Of a stretch of DNA of 64,000 nt, positions 22,216 through 33,337 are shown piece after piece. The position numbers and the translations under genes were made by a program. Position 1 is the first letter of the stretch; the number at the start of each line of letters is the position of its first letter. Under the pieces are notes generated by a model. The model was given only the letters and a program-made list of their open reading frames with translations. It did not search any database and was not told the DNA's origin. This stretch comes from Chrysaora quinquecirrha (Eukaryota > Cnidaria > Scyphozoa > Semaeostomeae > Pelagiidae): assembly GCA_014526335.1 (NCBI GenBank), contig JACTAT010000341.1, positions 124,001 through 188,000 of the forward strand, written 5' to 3'.

Positions 22216-22755
22216 TACCTTTGTACATTGAACTGTTGAACAAGTGTCGGGTATTGTGATTTCTGGTGCAATCTCCAAAGACACATAGGTGTGTTCAGTA
22301 AAGATAGGATAGACTCAGTGCTATTTTTTGTCTTATGTACACATGTACAGTAAAGCGATATTCCATATACTCTGGTTATTGCGTATTTTTGCATGGTTAT
22401 TTCTGCGTTCCTGACCTGGACCTGCGTCTGGATTTGGTTAAAACTCTGATATTGATCATTGAGTATCATCAACAAGAATCCTGTGGTTTAAAAGACTTAA
22501 CTTTTTTACGTTACAAGTGGTAAAAAATTGCATCATTAGGAAACTTTTTATATGGACATTGATAGATATGTTTTGAGTGTTGTTGTTGTTCTGAGGTCCA
22601 ATTTGATTTCATTTCATTGCGATTTCTCGCTTTATCATATTTCCAGTTTGTCTTATTTCTTTGATTCCCCCCCCCACCCCCGCTTCTGCTTGTAAGCGTT
22701 GTTTATTCATCTACATTTATTGTCTTTTGTACCCTTGCTCCAACTCGCCACCAAC
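22216..22755. other. Non-coding stretch
   Basis: No domain is seen. It contains a C-run (CCCCCCCCCACCCCC, 22668-22682) and T-rich patches just upstream of the DIRS-like remnant. Confidence 0.4.
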
Positions 22756-22760
22756 CTTCA

Positions 22761-24190
22761 GTATGGAAGAACATGGCTATTCTTCCCAAACACCTTCCTC
22801 TTCTGCTGCTGACTCAATCAGTAGGCAAGAATGATGGAGAAATTTGACTCCTGAAATTCAGCCATTAGCCTGTTGAAGGCGCTAGTATCTCAACAGCAGC
22901 CACACCAAGGAACTCCAGCTTCTGGTTTGACTCAAAATGAGTCTGCAGTTTCCAATACTTCACCAGGGGCACCAGGTATGTCATCTGTTTCTTTATGTAG
23001 CTCTGTTGCACCCACCACAGACCATTTGGAAACTGCCCCCACATTCCTGTCCGTGGCAAGCACTATAAGTCAGACAGCCTCTATTTCTAGCGTGGAAGCC
23101 CAACAAGCTTTCATGACAGCCAATAATCTTGAAGTGTCGGCTGCTGTACTGGCACGTGGGGCAAGCTCTCATCCAAGAGAGGCATACATTCAGAGTGAAA
23201 GATCCAGAAACGTGTATCTCTGCTTCAACAATGGCTCTTCTCATATGCAAGGTCCAATACACCCATGCCTGTTTGTCATGTGGGATGTCTCACCCTAAAA
23301 TCAGGTGTCAGACTGCCCAACAAGCTACCCAAGAAGCTTTCAAATGTTGTCCTAAAATGGACTGGTCTGCATCCCCTCCTAAACATAAATGTAAATGACT
23401 ACCTCGATTGGCTCTATAATCCTTGAAATTTTCTTTTCCATCTGCAAGTATTATAACCCCATTAAAGCCGCTCTTATGGCAATTTTACTTAGATAAGTGG
23501 CATAGTAAGGATGCATGTTGGGTTGTGGAAGGCCTTCAGAATGGCTTCGATATAGGATTATGCAGCAACGCAAAGGATCTATGCTAGCCAAGTTTGATAT
23601 CAAAAGGGCATATCGTTTGTTCCCTGTATCACCATCCTGTTGTCAGTTCATGGGCTTTAGATGGAAAGAACAATTTTATGTTGACCTTGCCCCCCATTTT
23701 GGCTTGCGCTCTGTGCCGTTAATCCTCACCCAATTTGCTGATCTGCTCCAAGAGGTCCTACATTTCTCAAGAGGCTTATCCTATATTCATCACTACTTGG
23801 AGGATTTTCTCCTAGTATGGCCCCAACACTATAAGCATACCAAGGCAGACTTGGACAGCACCCTCTCCCTTTGATTTGATCTAGGCATGTTAATTGCAGA
23901 TGATAAACGGAAAGCCGTGCCACTAGATTGACATTTTTAATCTTTAACCTTGATACAGTTTCTCTCCAATTAAGCCTTGCCCAGGGAAAAGTTGTAATAC
24001 TAGGATCAGAGCTTGCCTCTTGGCAGGCCAGATGGCAAGGGACAAAGCGGAGCTTGCTATCTCTCATAGGCCTCCTCCAACACTGCTGCAAGGCCATTGT
24101 ACTAGGGCAACCTTTGTGCCACCTAATGGACTGTGCGAATGCAGTAGCAGACTTAGCTTTCTATGTTAAGTTCCATTTGGATCATTGATG
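22761..24190 (+). pseudogene. DIRS/Ngaro-type retrotransposon remnant (gag-like and RT/RNase H)
   Basis: A Ser/Thr/Pro/Gln-rich start (22761-23100) is followed by a gag-like block read in overlapping frames (Q-A-L-I-Q-E-R-H-T-F-R-V-K; C-L-S-C-G-M-S-H-P, 23129-23398). The RT core spans 23515-23874: L-A-K-F-D-I-K-R-A-Y-R-L-F-P-V, F-G-L-R-S-V-P and H-Y-L-E-D-F-L, the last replacing the usual Y-L-D-D-F. RNase H-leading sequence follows at 23940-24110 (L-A-S-W-Q-A-R-W-Q-G, S-L-I-G-L-L-Q-H-C-C-K). The F-G-L-R-S-x-P, H-Y-L-D-D-F and S-L-I-G-x-L-Q-H sequences are distinctive of DIRS-like elements. Frameshifts and stops abound and no recombinase follows on this strand. Confidence 0.8.
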
Positions 24191-25130
24191 ATGTAGCATG
24201 GTGGCATATACTCCTGAATTCTAGACTTGTGGACTCCTAGACCTGTTACTCCCATGTTTTTACTATTTCTAACATTTTTCCTTTTCTAATTTGTTATTGT
24301 TTTCCTTATATTTATGTGTGGAGGGACCTGTGTGGGCTCTTATGGTTTTATTTTTATTTTTCTCTATACTGTATCCTGTTTTTTTGTTTTTTTGCTTTTT
24401 TGCTTTTTCGTTCGTTTGTTTCTCTTGGGACTGACGGCAAATCACTCTCAACTTTCGCGCTAATTTATCCTCTCCTCTTTGTCTTTCACTTCTATTGTCT
24501 TCTTCTCTACAGCATAACACTCTTAACTTTTGCGCTAATTAAGCCTCTCCTCTTTGTCTTTCCCTTTCTATTGTCTTTTTCTCCACGGCCCTCCCCATAA
24601 TTTCGTCTTATTCATTATGTTGTATTAGGCAGGTTCCCATGATAGGTTGCTATTGTGTTGTTACCCCATTGTAATATAGGTATTTAAGTAGGCCCCAAAT
24701 CACTGTAAGAACAGTTACAGATGAAGATCATAGATCGAAACGTTTAAATACAGTTGTCTATATTTTTGAAATTCTCTTATATAGTATTTATATAGATTTT
24801 ATGAAGGAGCTTATGTCTAATAATGTAAAAGAATGCAGACGTAAAGATGCCGACTGTCTGATGACTTAGTGACGTGCAAGTTTTGAAGCAACAGTGAACT
24901 TTTCAGGCCATTTCTTGTATTTTCTATGCGAAAACTGCAGTTTACCAATTTTCATCGCGAATATTATTAATGTTTTACCAAAATCGATAGAAAAACTGTA
25001 TGGAACTGTGTGTTGGAAGCACTGAGAAAGCCAAACTTCGAAAAGTAGACTTGCAACATGTTTTTCCACTTATTTCTGGTTCCATTTTCGATAGTGGAGA
25101 GAAACATGCTTAAATATATCAAATTCAACG
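24191..25130. repeat. Non-coding stretch with 75-bp tandem duplication and T-rich tract
   Basis: A unit beginning ACTCTCAACTTTCGCGCT at 24444 recurs at 24519 as ACTCTTAACTTTTGCGCT, giving two diverged 75-bp copies (24444-24518, 24519-24593). A T/G homopolymeric run lies at 24340-24420. The rest may be the 3' flank of the DIRS element. No gene is seen. Confidence 0.5.
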
Positions 25131-25218
25131 AAAAATGTCTTTTCTCTGCTCAGAAGACGATTTACTGAATTCAGGCAGCGCCAAAATGAATGGAATATCT
25201 GATGGACTCGTTACACTG

Positions 25219-25289
25219 TTAGATATTCCATTAGATATTATTTCTCGTTTTAGATGCTCTATATATGGAATATCTAATGGAATATCTAA
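25219..25289. repeat. Perfect 21-bp inverted repeat hairpin
   Basis: TTAGATATTCCATTAGATAT(T) at 25219-25239 is exactly reverse-complemented at 25269-25289, with a 29-base loop. Another GGAATATCTGATGG lies just outside at 25192, so the stem may once have been longer. It resembles a MITE end or a foldback. Confidence 0.65.
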
Positions 25290-25309
25290 TAGTCTAACCG
25301 GGCCTTTAA

Positions 25310-25690
25310 GAAAAAAATTGTATGTATTTGTTGCAAATTGTTTGTGTTGCATGTATCATTGTATCTATAAAATTGTAGCTTTTGTTTTACCTAAGGGTAG
25401 GGATTTTGCTATATCAACATTGTTTATATCCCATCTTTTGGCTCACTATCACGTTTTTGCATAGTCTTTTGGTCTTTGAATTGAATATTTGTTATAATAA
25501 TAATAAAAATAATAATAACTATATTACAGTGTCAGTGGATTTAGCATTACTGCTAATTGGGGACACTATTTACATACTATTTACTATATACACTATTTAC
25601 ACCATTAAAAGCCTAAATGTTAACGTAAAAGTAAAATCAGTTCAAGAAAAATTGCATATTCTACAGTGTGCACTGCATACATATCATTAA
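25310..25690. other. Non-coding AT-rich spacer
   Basis: It contains a short AAT/AATAAT microsatellite near 25496-25520 and TACTATTTACACTATTTAC-like repeats near 25565-25600. No gene is recognised. Confidence 0.4.
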
Positions 25691-25699
25691 TATCATATC

Positions 25700-26435
25700 A
25701 TTAATCTTTTGTATGCTACTCTTTCCTTCATTGACCAAAGACCAAATTCTTTCAGTATTCTCCACATTGGTGTACCCTGCGGTAGATTCATCATATTTGT
25801 TATTGCTTTTATTTGAATTTTCCTCCAATTAGTCCATGTCTTTAAATTAAAAAGCATCACCAGTAACACTGTTTTTTCAAATAAACTTCATTGTATTCTT
25901 GTACCTACTTAATATTCCTGTTTTTGATTCATCTCCAATTCTTTTTATTGCTGCTATCATTTCTGTAGTCTTTGTTTTTTTTGTAGTTGCCTTTCTATTG
26001 TTCCATTTTCTGTTATCCAGTTGTCTAAGTATTTATATTAATTTGTTCTGGTAATGTTTCCTTTTCCACACTGATGTTCGATTCTTTTTCCTTTCCGTTT
26101 CCACTTTTTATAATCATGTAATGACTCTTACCATTAGCATTGTTGAAGGTATACTTCTTTTCTTTTTCCATATTTCTTAGGTTTTTCCCAACTTTTTCTA
26201 TTACTTTTTTACTGCCTGCTGCCATAATTTCATTGACGTACGTAAGTGCCTGAGTATCTAATTCTGGTGTTTTATATGTCACTGCGTTTTCTTTCATATT
26301 ATCGATATTTGTAGCTCTCTTTACATGCAGTTCTACTAGGGCTGTACATTTCGAACTCATACCTGATCTTAGTCCAGAGTAATTTGCATTATGCTTTTGA
26401 AAATTCAGTAGTTGTAGAGGAATCCGTAGTATCAT
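25700..26435 (-). pseudogene. Non-LTR reverse transcriptase C-terminal fragment, minus strand
   Basis: The open part (26025-26435) reads L-R-S-G-M-S-S-K-C-T-A-L-V-E-L-H-V, then I-M-A-A-G-S-K-K-V-I-E-K-V-G-K-N, and K-S-H-Y-M-I-I-K-S-G-N-G-K-E. In other frames leftward come A-A-I-K-R-I-G-D-E-S-K-T-G-I-L-S-R-Y and a short W-R-K-type region. The order S-K-C-T-x-L-V-x-L, then H-Y-M-x-x-K-S-G, then I-G-D-E is what I recall from the post-catalytic part of a LINE RT found in hydrozoans. The catalytic core is not present, and frameshifts separate the pieces. Confidence 0.6.
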
Positions 26436-26439
26436 CTGA

Positions 26440-27178
26440 CAGAAAATGCAATGACATTAAAATAATCCTTGACATCCTTAAGAAGAATCATTCTATTAAC
26501 AGAACTGCAATGCTTACCTGCGGAAAAGGGTATAACTTTTGAAATTCAATCTTGCTAAGGCCCTCTGGTTGGGTGGCTTCTACGAACGACTAATCCGATG
26601 AACTCCAGACAGTTCTTATAAATTCAATCAAAAGTGTATGGAATTCTCGCCATTTGCAAACATTTATCCTGAAAGCCTTGAAGGACACTGGCACTGTTGC
26701 TCTTGATAATAGGAAAGAGACTTCTGCAGTTTACTACTACACGTCTTGATGACTCTAGTGAAGATCAAGACTTTCCAAATAACACCAAAACATTAAGAGG
26801 TCGAATACTTAATCAATTTGCGTGAGCAGTACCAAATATCTACAAGAAAGCAGACAGCGTTGCAAGTAAAAGAAGGAGATGTCATACTAGTTGAAGGAGA
26901 GAGACACGCAAATCATTTAATCTGGTAGCTAGGAAGAATTACAATGCTGAGCAAAGGAAAGGTTAGATGTGTCAGATTATTGCTCACTAATGGATAAGAA
27001 ATAGAGAGATCATTGCAGAAGTTATATCCTCTGAGAACTCAAATCCAAAAAGATCAAGAGAATCAAATTGTTACTGAAGAAGGTAAAACTGAAATGAAGA
27101 CCAAAATAATACAACACAAGGCTGCAAAAATTGCTGCTGAAGGCAATAAAATAATTGACCAGCTCAAAAGGGACTAAT
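26440..27178 (+). pseudogene. Bel/Pao pol end: integrase C-terminus and DUF5641-like domain
   Basis: G-G-F-Y-E-R-L-I-R near 26570 corresponds to the integrase block that follows the catalytic D/E in Bel/Pao pol. L-D-D-S-S-E-D-Q and R-G-R-I-L follow near 26745-26815, the E-D-x-L-T-P-x-x-x-x-x-G-R region. R-E-Q-Y-Q-I, E-G-D-V-I-L-V-E-G and L-G-R-I-T-M-L-S-K-G-K-V-R (26825-26990), then E-I-E-R-S-L-Q-K-L-Y-P-L (27000), form the DUF5641-type tail. The TAG at 26926 and other stops break it. The gag remnant of the same class at 11.3-12.1 kb is on the opposite strand and is not obviously the same copy. Confidence 0.75.
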
Positions 27179-28045
27179 CTACAAATGGTTGCTGGACAAG
27201 GGGGAAGTGTACGTAATTTAGGTACAGCCTCGCTTTGGTTTTATTTTTTTATTTCATGTTTTGTTCATTTCATGACCCGACAGTTTGGGTCAGGCAGTCA
27301 GCTAGTGTTGTGCTTGCCGTCATATGGGGTATATGGAAGAATATAAAGAAGAGACAAAGACACTCTAAACACTCTACATACTTAAGAAAACTATGAGAGA
27401 AAAGGATCTTACATTTGAACATGAAGTTTGAATTTTGAATTCTGAAAATTATATTTGACATGAAGTCATGAAAAACTAGAACTTACTGTTGATTGAATTA
27501 AATCTTATTTTTTTACTTGAACTCTGAACTTGGAATCGATGTCATGTATCAAGAACTCTGAACATAAACATGAACATACCTCCAGGTGATCTCATTGATA
27601 TTTGTGGTTAAATTGTTAATTGATATAGCATTTACTAGTTTTTATTCTTATTTGTATTGTTGAGAAAAATACAATCCTCGTTGATCGTAGTTGAATTTTG
27701 GGTTATTTCTCATCTGCTAGCTATAGAGCAGTATTGCGGTCCATTAAGGCCAACTGAATATTGTAGTATTTTTTTTCTCTTTTAAGAAAAATGTTTTTAT
27801 TATGCTTTGAAAAATTTTTATTTTCTATTTTTACTTTTTTTATGGTAGTTTTATTTTTTTACAATAATATTTTATTTTTTGCAAGTTTTATTTTCTTTCT
27901 TGGCCTCTATTTTTATATTTTTTCTATAACAGGAAGAAATTTTAAACAACAAAAATTGTAGGGGCCCATCAAGGCCATACAAATGTCTGCCTCGCTTTCA
28001 AACAAGTGCATGGCAACAAAGTATTCCCGCAATTGAACATTCCAA
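27179..28045. other. Non-coding, T-rich; possible LTR remains
   Basis: It lies directly downstream of the Bel/Pao pol end, where a 3' LTR would be expected, but no matching 5' copy exists in the window to prove it. Region 27770-27940 is extremely T-rich. Confidence 0.35.
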
Positions 28046-28050
28046 CCAAG

Positions 28051-28460
28051 ATGTCTACCTGGAAAGATGACCCAAATTTGCATGATAACCTTGCAAAGTA
28101 CGTGGAAAGAACCTAAGGAAAGAGAAGAAATTCTAGATTATATGAAGAGGGATTATTCTCAGTATGAGTGGAGCATAAATAGCCTTGCTCATTGTCTTGT
28201 ATTTTTTTATATAAGATATTTTGACTTTGGTACAAGTATTGATGAGCTGCTAGATATTGTGGAAAGAGAATTAAATGGGCCTAGAGAATATTTAGAATAT
28301 TGTGCTCTGCACAAGAAAATTTGTGACGTTTATGGTTTGAAGGTACCTAGAAATCTGGAGTACAACATGATGTTTAATGTTGATCCTTCTAGTCTTGAAA
28401 GTAAAAGGCATGTTGGGAAGCAAAAGCGTCACATGAGACCACAAAGACAATTAACATCTA
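28051..28460 (+). pseudogene. Integrase-like protein, N-terminal exon
   Basis: An ATG at 28051 starts M-S-T-W-K-D-D-P-N-L-H-D. The frame breaks near 28110 and the signal continues in the frame that stays open to 28498: D-Y-S-Q-Y-E-W-S-I, then D-E-L-L-D-I-V-E-R-E-L-N-G-P-R-E-Y-L and L-K-V-P-R-N. A helix-turn-helix-like stretch followed by E-L-N-G-P-x-x-x-x-G/E-Y and V-P-R is, from memory, the N-terminal part of a metazoan rve-type integrase family. The reading degrades after about 28460. The catalytic exon is at 28929. Confidence 0.6.
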
Positions 28461-28928
28461 AAGCACATATTTTCTGTGTTGAACTTTTCATGGAATAATC
28501 TTAAGTTCTAAATTGCAATCCTAGTCTTTTTTGGGTCATCGGGCATACAAAGGAGTAAACTTATGTCTTATCAAAGGGGGGTGCTGAAAAGTGAAAAAGA
28601 AACAGATGTATGAATTAACAAAGACCATTTTTCTTATTTAGGTTTTGTATATAATAATGATAACAGACCAAAGAGGACAAAGGTAATTGTGAGTTACTAA
28701 ACCATGTTGCATGATGACGAAACATGCTGAAAGGCGAGTGTTAAGTTTGTTTAAAGCTATACAATAAATAAAATAAATTATTTTTCCAGGGGGTTTCTCA
28801 GCCCTCCAAAAATTACACAGGAGTGGCTTGACCCCAAAGCCCCTACTAAGTTTTCGGCTATGCCCATGATGTTTTTCTTATACTCTTTATGTTTGTTTTG
28901 ACTGGTTAAATATCATTTTATCATTTAG
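28461..28928. other. Probable intron of the integrase-like gene
   Basis: AT-rich and non-coding, ending in TCATTTAG at 28928. A consensus donor at the left edge is not obvious, so the exon 1 boundary is uncertain. Confidence 0.4.
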
Positions 28929-29066
28929 GGCTCAGATTGGACAATGTCACTTGATGGCCATGACTACCAAAAATCCACATTTCCTTTGTGTATTTATGGA
29001 GCACTGGACACATTCAGTGGCAAAGTTCATCTTTTCAGACTATTGACAACAAACAATGATAAATAA
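28929..29066 (+). pseudogene. Integrase-like protein, catalytic exon start
   Basis: After the acceptor at 28928 the frame reads S-D-W-T-M-S-L-D-G-H-D, then F-P-L-C-I-Y-G-A-L-D-T-F-S-G-K-V. These match the first and second acidic positions of an rve/DDE integrase core as organised in this family (L-D-G-H-D, then C/A-L-D-T-F-S-R-K). The frame ends at TAA 29064-29066 in an A-rich run, well before the final Glu, so the copy is truncated. With the preceding exon it forms one gene remnant. Ginger-like DNA transposon or retroelement origin is unresolved. Confidence 0.6.
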
Positions 29067-31491
29067 AAAAGAAAAAAGAAACTTCAGTGGGCTATAATGG
29101 GCCACCATCGAGCAGCAATACGACAAGAATTGTTGTCTTTATAGTTTGAATCAAACCTAAGCAGGTTTAATTCTTTACAGGATTGGTGCTTTTTTCAACC
29201 CTTTTTCGTGTTGCGCATTGCTTTGTTTGTTGGTCTAGATTGTTCTAGTGGCAATGAAACTGCTGTAATGAGCTTACAACATTTTCTTAACAACAACAAA
29301 ACACTTACAGCCACAGAGAATGGTCGGCAAATGTGATTCATGTCGACATGCAAAACCTGTATTTATTTTATTTCTGGGTTCACGTTTGCCGATAATGCCA
29401 TCTTCAATAAACATTCAACCACTGCATTTCAAGATAGGCCATCTTAATTAAGAAACAAGAGAATGACTACTGTAACAAAATCCAATTTCACATTACTGAG
29501 TGGGATACAGGAAGGACTATTTCTCCATTTCTGATAAACGAAACGCTTTATTACATTCAGTTATTTCATTCAATTTATAACAATGCTGTGTTAGCAACAC
29601 AGTAAAAGTTACACACCATGAAGTAAAATAGGAACGTATATTATATTCTATAGAGATAGCATTTATTATTTGAAATTTCTTGTGCAGCATCCTGACTCCA
29701 TTTACCGGGATATCTTTAGAAAAGTGCACATGTTAATAATAAGACTTGAGGCTAAGTAGTTTTATCCTTGTTTAGATTTTTGTTGCCACTTGGGCCCATA
29801 CACTGGGGGTACTCTGAATGTGTGCATGCTGTGTGTTGTGGATGACAAAGTATATAAGTAATATAAATATTTATAAGAAATAAATGTGTATGTACAGTAT
29901 ATGAGTCAGTTGCCAGGCACACTTTACACTAAAACCTTCATTTGGATATTGTTCTTTCTTGATTGTCTTCTTAAAAAACCCAGTTGTCATGATGCAGATA
30001 GTTGATGGTTATTATCGACCCTTTGGGCAAAAAAGGAATCAAACTTTACATTGGAAATTGAACGAGATATACAGGATCTTTTTCTCACAACAGTTTTTAT
30101 TTATCATGCATTGATTTTAAACATGTGCCAAAGTTCTAGAAAATTATATGGTGAAGACAAATACTGCTGCTGGAATATCCACACAAGTAATTTTGATAGG
30201 TACAACAATTTATTTTGTGATCTATTAAAACCCTCAGTGCTTGTTTTAAACTATTTCTTGCAAGCTGTATTTACTATAGTGATATGACTATATTGTCTAG
30301 GGCAGGGCGGAGGATGCAGGGTTATAATTCATTTCTGGATGTAAATATTAGGTTAGGGACTGGATGTCAGGATTAAATTTTGGGGTTCTGGCACAAGGGT
30401 TTTTTGTAACCCTATCTTCCTCTACAAAACCTTTGATTTATGTTTCTAAAATATAATCAGAAGCCACCTGATATAAAGGAGATTTGAGTTTCTACCCTTT
30501 ACGGACCAAAACATGAAAATGGTATGGTTCTATTTATAAATCTGTAGCCATGACAACCAATTTGTTGCTAAGTGATTGACATTGAAAATAGTAAATAACT
30601 ATATAATTTTTAATTCAAATATGCCAAGTCATTGTAATTACAAGCAGAATGTTGTTTGATGTAGGTTTTTCACATGGGAACAATCTTACAGTTGCAAAAA
30701 ATGATGACACCATCCATTGGAAACATTTAGCATCACCTCATATAACCTATATACAGCTCTAAACAATTTTTTTTCTGCAGACTTTAGAGAACTATCAAGA
30801 GAATAGGAGGCAGGGCAAAACAACATGTTCTTATCAACATTGTCACCACGACTTCTGGCAAAGGGAGCACACACCTCATAACTCTAGGCAATAACCCACC
30901 CTGCTAAAACATGATACCCTCATAGGAAAATGTTTACTAGATTATCCAGAGTGTGTAGAAAATAGGATTACTTTGGAATAACTGGCAGGATTAGATCATC
31001 GTTTCATCTCAAAGTTTTTTACACTCTGTCAAGTTCTGTACAGACAGAAAGAGTTCATTTTCTCACTTGGACAGTTCAATTAATTTTCACTGTTCTTCCT
31101 GAGAAGGCTGACCAGCGTTTAAAACACAATGCCCATTCTTAGCTTTTCTTTCTTATCAGCGCATTTAAAGCTGCATCTGGGTACAAATTCGGTCTTAGTT
31201 TATTGTTTTAGTCTGTTTCTGTAGGTCATTCTCCAAAGAGTGTCAGACAAAATAAACTTTTAAATATGCTTTTAAATTTTTTTCCTGCTTAAGACGCTTG
31301 TGGATGTAACTTATCTGGAAGCACCATGTGCAAATGATTTCTACTTACCAAGATCAAAATTCGTTCTAGGTTCTACTATCAAATCTCTTTTCTGAAATAC
31401 TCTTTTTTAGTCCTCCATGACTATTTTCCTGTCGTATTTTCTTATGCTTCTCCACTAAGCGCCCACTTTGCATGAAAAGTAGTAATTTAGT
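29067..31491. other. Long non-coding stretch, nothing recognised
   Basis: Stop-rich AT sequence throughout. Open frames on both strands are under 80 codons and lack motifs. No repeat or inverted structure was noticed. Confidence 0.35.
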
Positions 31492-31806
31492 ATGTTTCTC
31501 TATAAAAAGTGTTCCTCCAGTTATATTGGAGATGGCAGCAGTGGATTAGTGATTTTCGTGAGATTATCAGAGATAATTATACCAACCCACATTTTGATTA
31601 ATACCAACCAACGTTTTGATATTAATGTCACCGGTGTTCTCACTGAAATTAAGGCAGAGAGACGAAACTTTTACGTTCACACCAGTGATATAACACATAA
31701 TCTCACTGAAAAGTCAGTGAGCATTTTCTTATCCAACCGGTGTGAACCAGGCTTTGCAACTGACAGACAGAAAGTTTTTCACATAGGATTTAGTGGGGGT
31801 ATTTAA
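31492..31806 (+). CDS. Unrecognised coding-like open frame
   Basis: This frame of 104 codons has a natural amino-acid mix with alternating hydrophobic strands (F-D-I-N-V-T-G-V-L-T-E-I, N-F-Y-V-H-T-S-D-I-T-H) and no low-complexity tract. I recognise no family. It has no signal peptide or membrane span. It could be an exon of a host or element gene. The start codon is only the first ATG in frame. Confidence 0.3.
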   Translation: MFLYKKCSSSYIGDGSSGLVIFVRLSEIIIPTHILINTNQRFDINVTGVLTEIKAERRNFYVHTSDITHNLTEKSVSIFLSNRCEPGFATDRQKVFHIGFSGGI

Positions 31807-33084
31807 TTATACAATATGTTTTTTTCTGCAAAGTCTATCGGGGTACCCTAAATGATAGCTTTGAGAATAACATATTTAAAGCTGAATTTACTACAATGAT
31901 CTGTATATCACAGATCGCAGATTTTTGTATTCTTTAAGCAAAGTAATCTATAAACAGGGTGGTCTCTTATATTTGCTCATTCTAGAGACAAATTAGAAGG
32001 TATGCTATATGTGCGAGTATGTTATAAGCAAGTATGTTGTAGCCTGATTATATGTGTTTTTAGTAATTGCAAACCAAGTAAATTTTATAAAACTCATTTC
32101 TTAATCAGTCTCATTGCTTTGGGAGAAGAGGGTGCAAGATTATCATCATTGAAGGCCCGTGATTATGGAATTCTGATTTAAATCTTCCTGGCACTGAAAC
32201 TTTTAGTGAACTCATAGAGAGCAAGCAAGCAATCTTTATTTGTTAAAGCAGGTTGGGGGTTCTGGCAGCTTTGCAACTGATGTGGGCCTGCAGCTTGTGC
32301 CTCCAGACTGATATTCTGATCGAATACCCTGGGTACTCATTTACTGACCTCAGAAGGATGGTTAGCTGAATTGACTGTAGGCTTCTGGAAGTAGTCCCGA
32401 AGAGATTGGAAACCCATGACCTCATGATCATGAGGCAAAGGCCTTGAGTACTTGGCGACAACGTCTTCACCTTTTGGAATAGCTAGACTTTTTTCTCACC
32501 ACTGAACATAACATCTCCTCCATATTCCATAATTATACTTGAGAACAGCTAATCCAATGTGGTTTGAATACTCTACCCTCCTTTGTGACACTCATAATAC
32601 TGTTTTAGACACCAGTTCAAAATCAATGAATTCAGAAACTCATTGACATTTTTGGGAAAGCCAGCAAGAAATCTTTTTAAAAAATCTGATTAACCAGGCC
32701 TTTCAAAAAATGGTTTTAACAGCTCAAGAAAGACCAGGTCTAGATGGTGAGCCTTTTAAACAAACATTTTAACTTCAGATTTGAAGGAACACTGGGAGTC
32801 TGAAGGACACTCGTTGGAAGCTAAAGATGTGTTTGTTGAACTTGCGAGATTCTCTGTTTAGGGTTCTTTTTTTATGCTTTCTAACTGATTTTTAGCATTT
32901 TGATGTTGGTTCTGTTCGTTTCTGTTTGGTTTGTAAATTAACATATTTTGAAAAGCTGACTCTAGACAATATAGTTTAGAGACTTGTTTTTGTTTTTCCA
33001 AGGGAATGTTGCCAATTCGTCTGAAAAAGAAAACCAATAGGGCTTCACGCCACATACGTCACAATTCCCCCTGCAAAGCATCGC
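31807..33084. other. Non-coding flank of the ISL2EU element
   Basis: No gene. The 32243-32470 minus-strand frame lacks motifs. The right end leads into the GC-richer terminal region of the transposon. Confidence 0.35.
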
Positions 33085-33337
33085 GGGATCGGAATGCGGA
33101 CAAACATCGCCTTGGCTGCCAAAAAATGAATGTTATTAATAGGTGTTTCTGTCGTTTCTTTCCTGCTTTGATTATTGATTCGGCTATATTATTCGGGAAC
33201 TGTTTCTGTTAAAACATCGTTCTGAACATTGTACATATATTTATAGAACTGTTGGTTAATATTACCTACAGTAATCGGCGATTGTTTGCGCAAACCTGGA
33301 CTGCTGCTTTTTAGGCCATCGATATTTTTAGGCCGTC

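Noticed and set aside
24316..24600. Phe/Leu-rich open frame resembling a membrane protein
   Set aside because: It comes from a T-rich tract and a 75-bp tandem duplication; no start context and no family.
26719..26760. Possible tRNA-like fold
   Set aside because: No complete acceptor and T-arm could be built; it lies inside the Bel/Pao pol remnant. No tRNA was found anywhere by eye, but a covariance search would be needed to exclude one.
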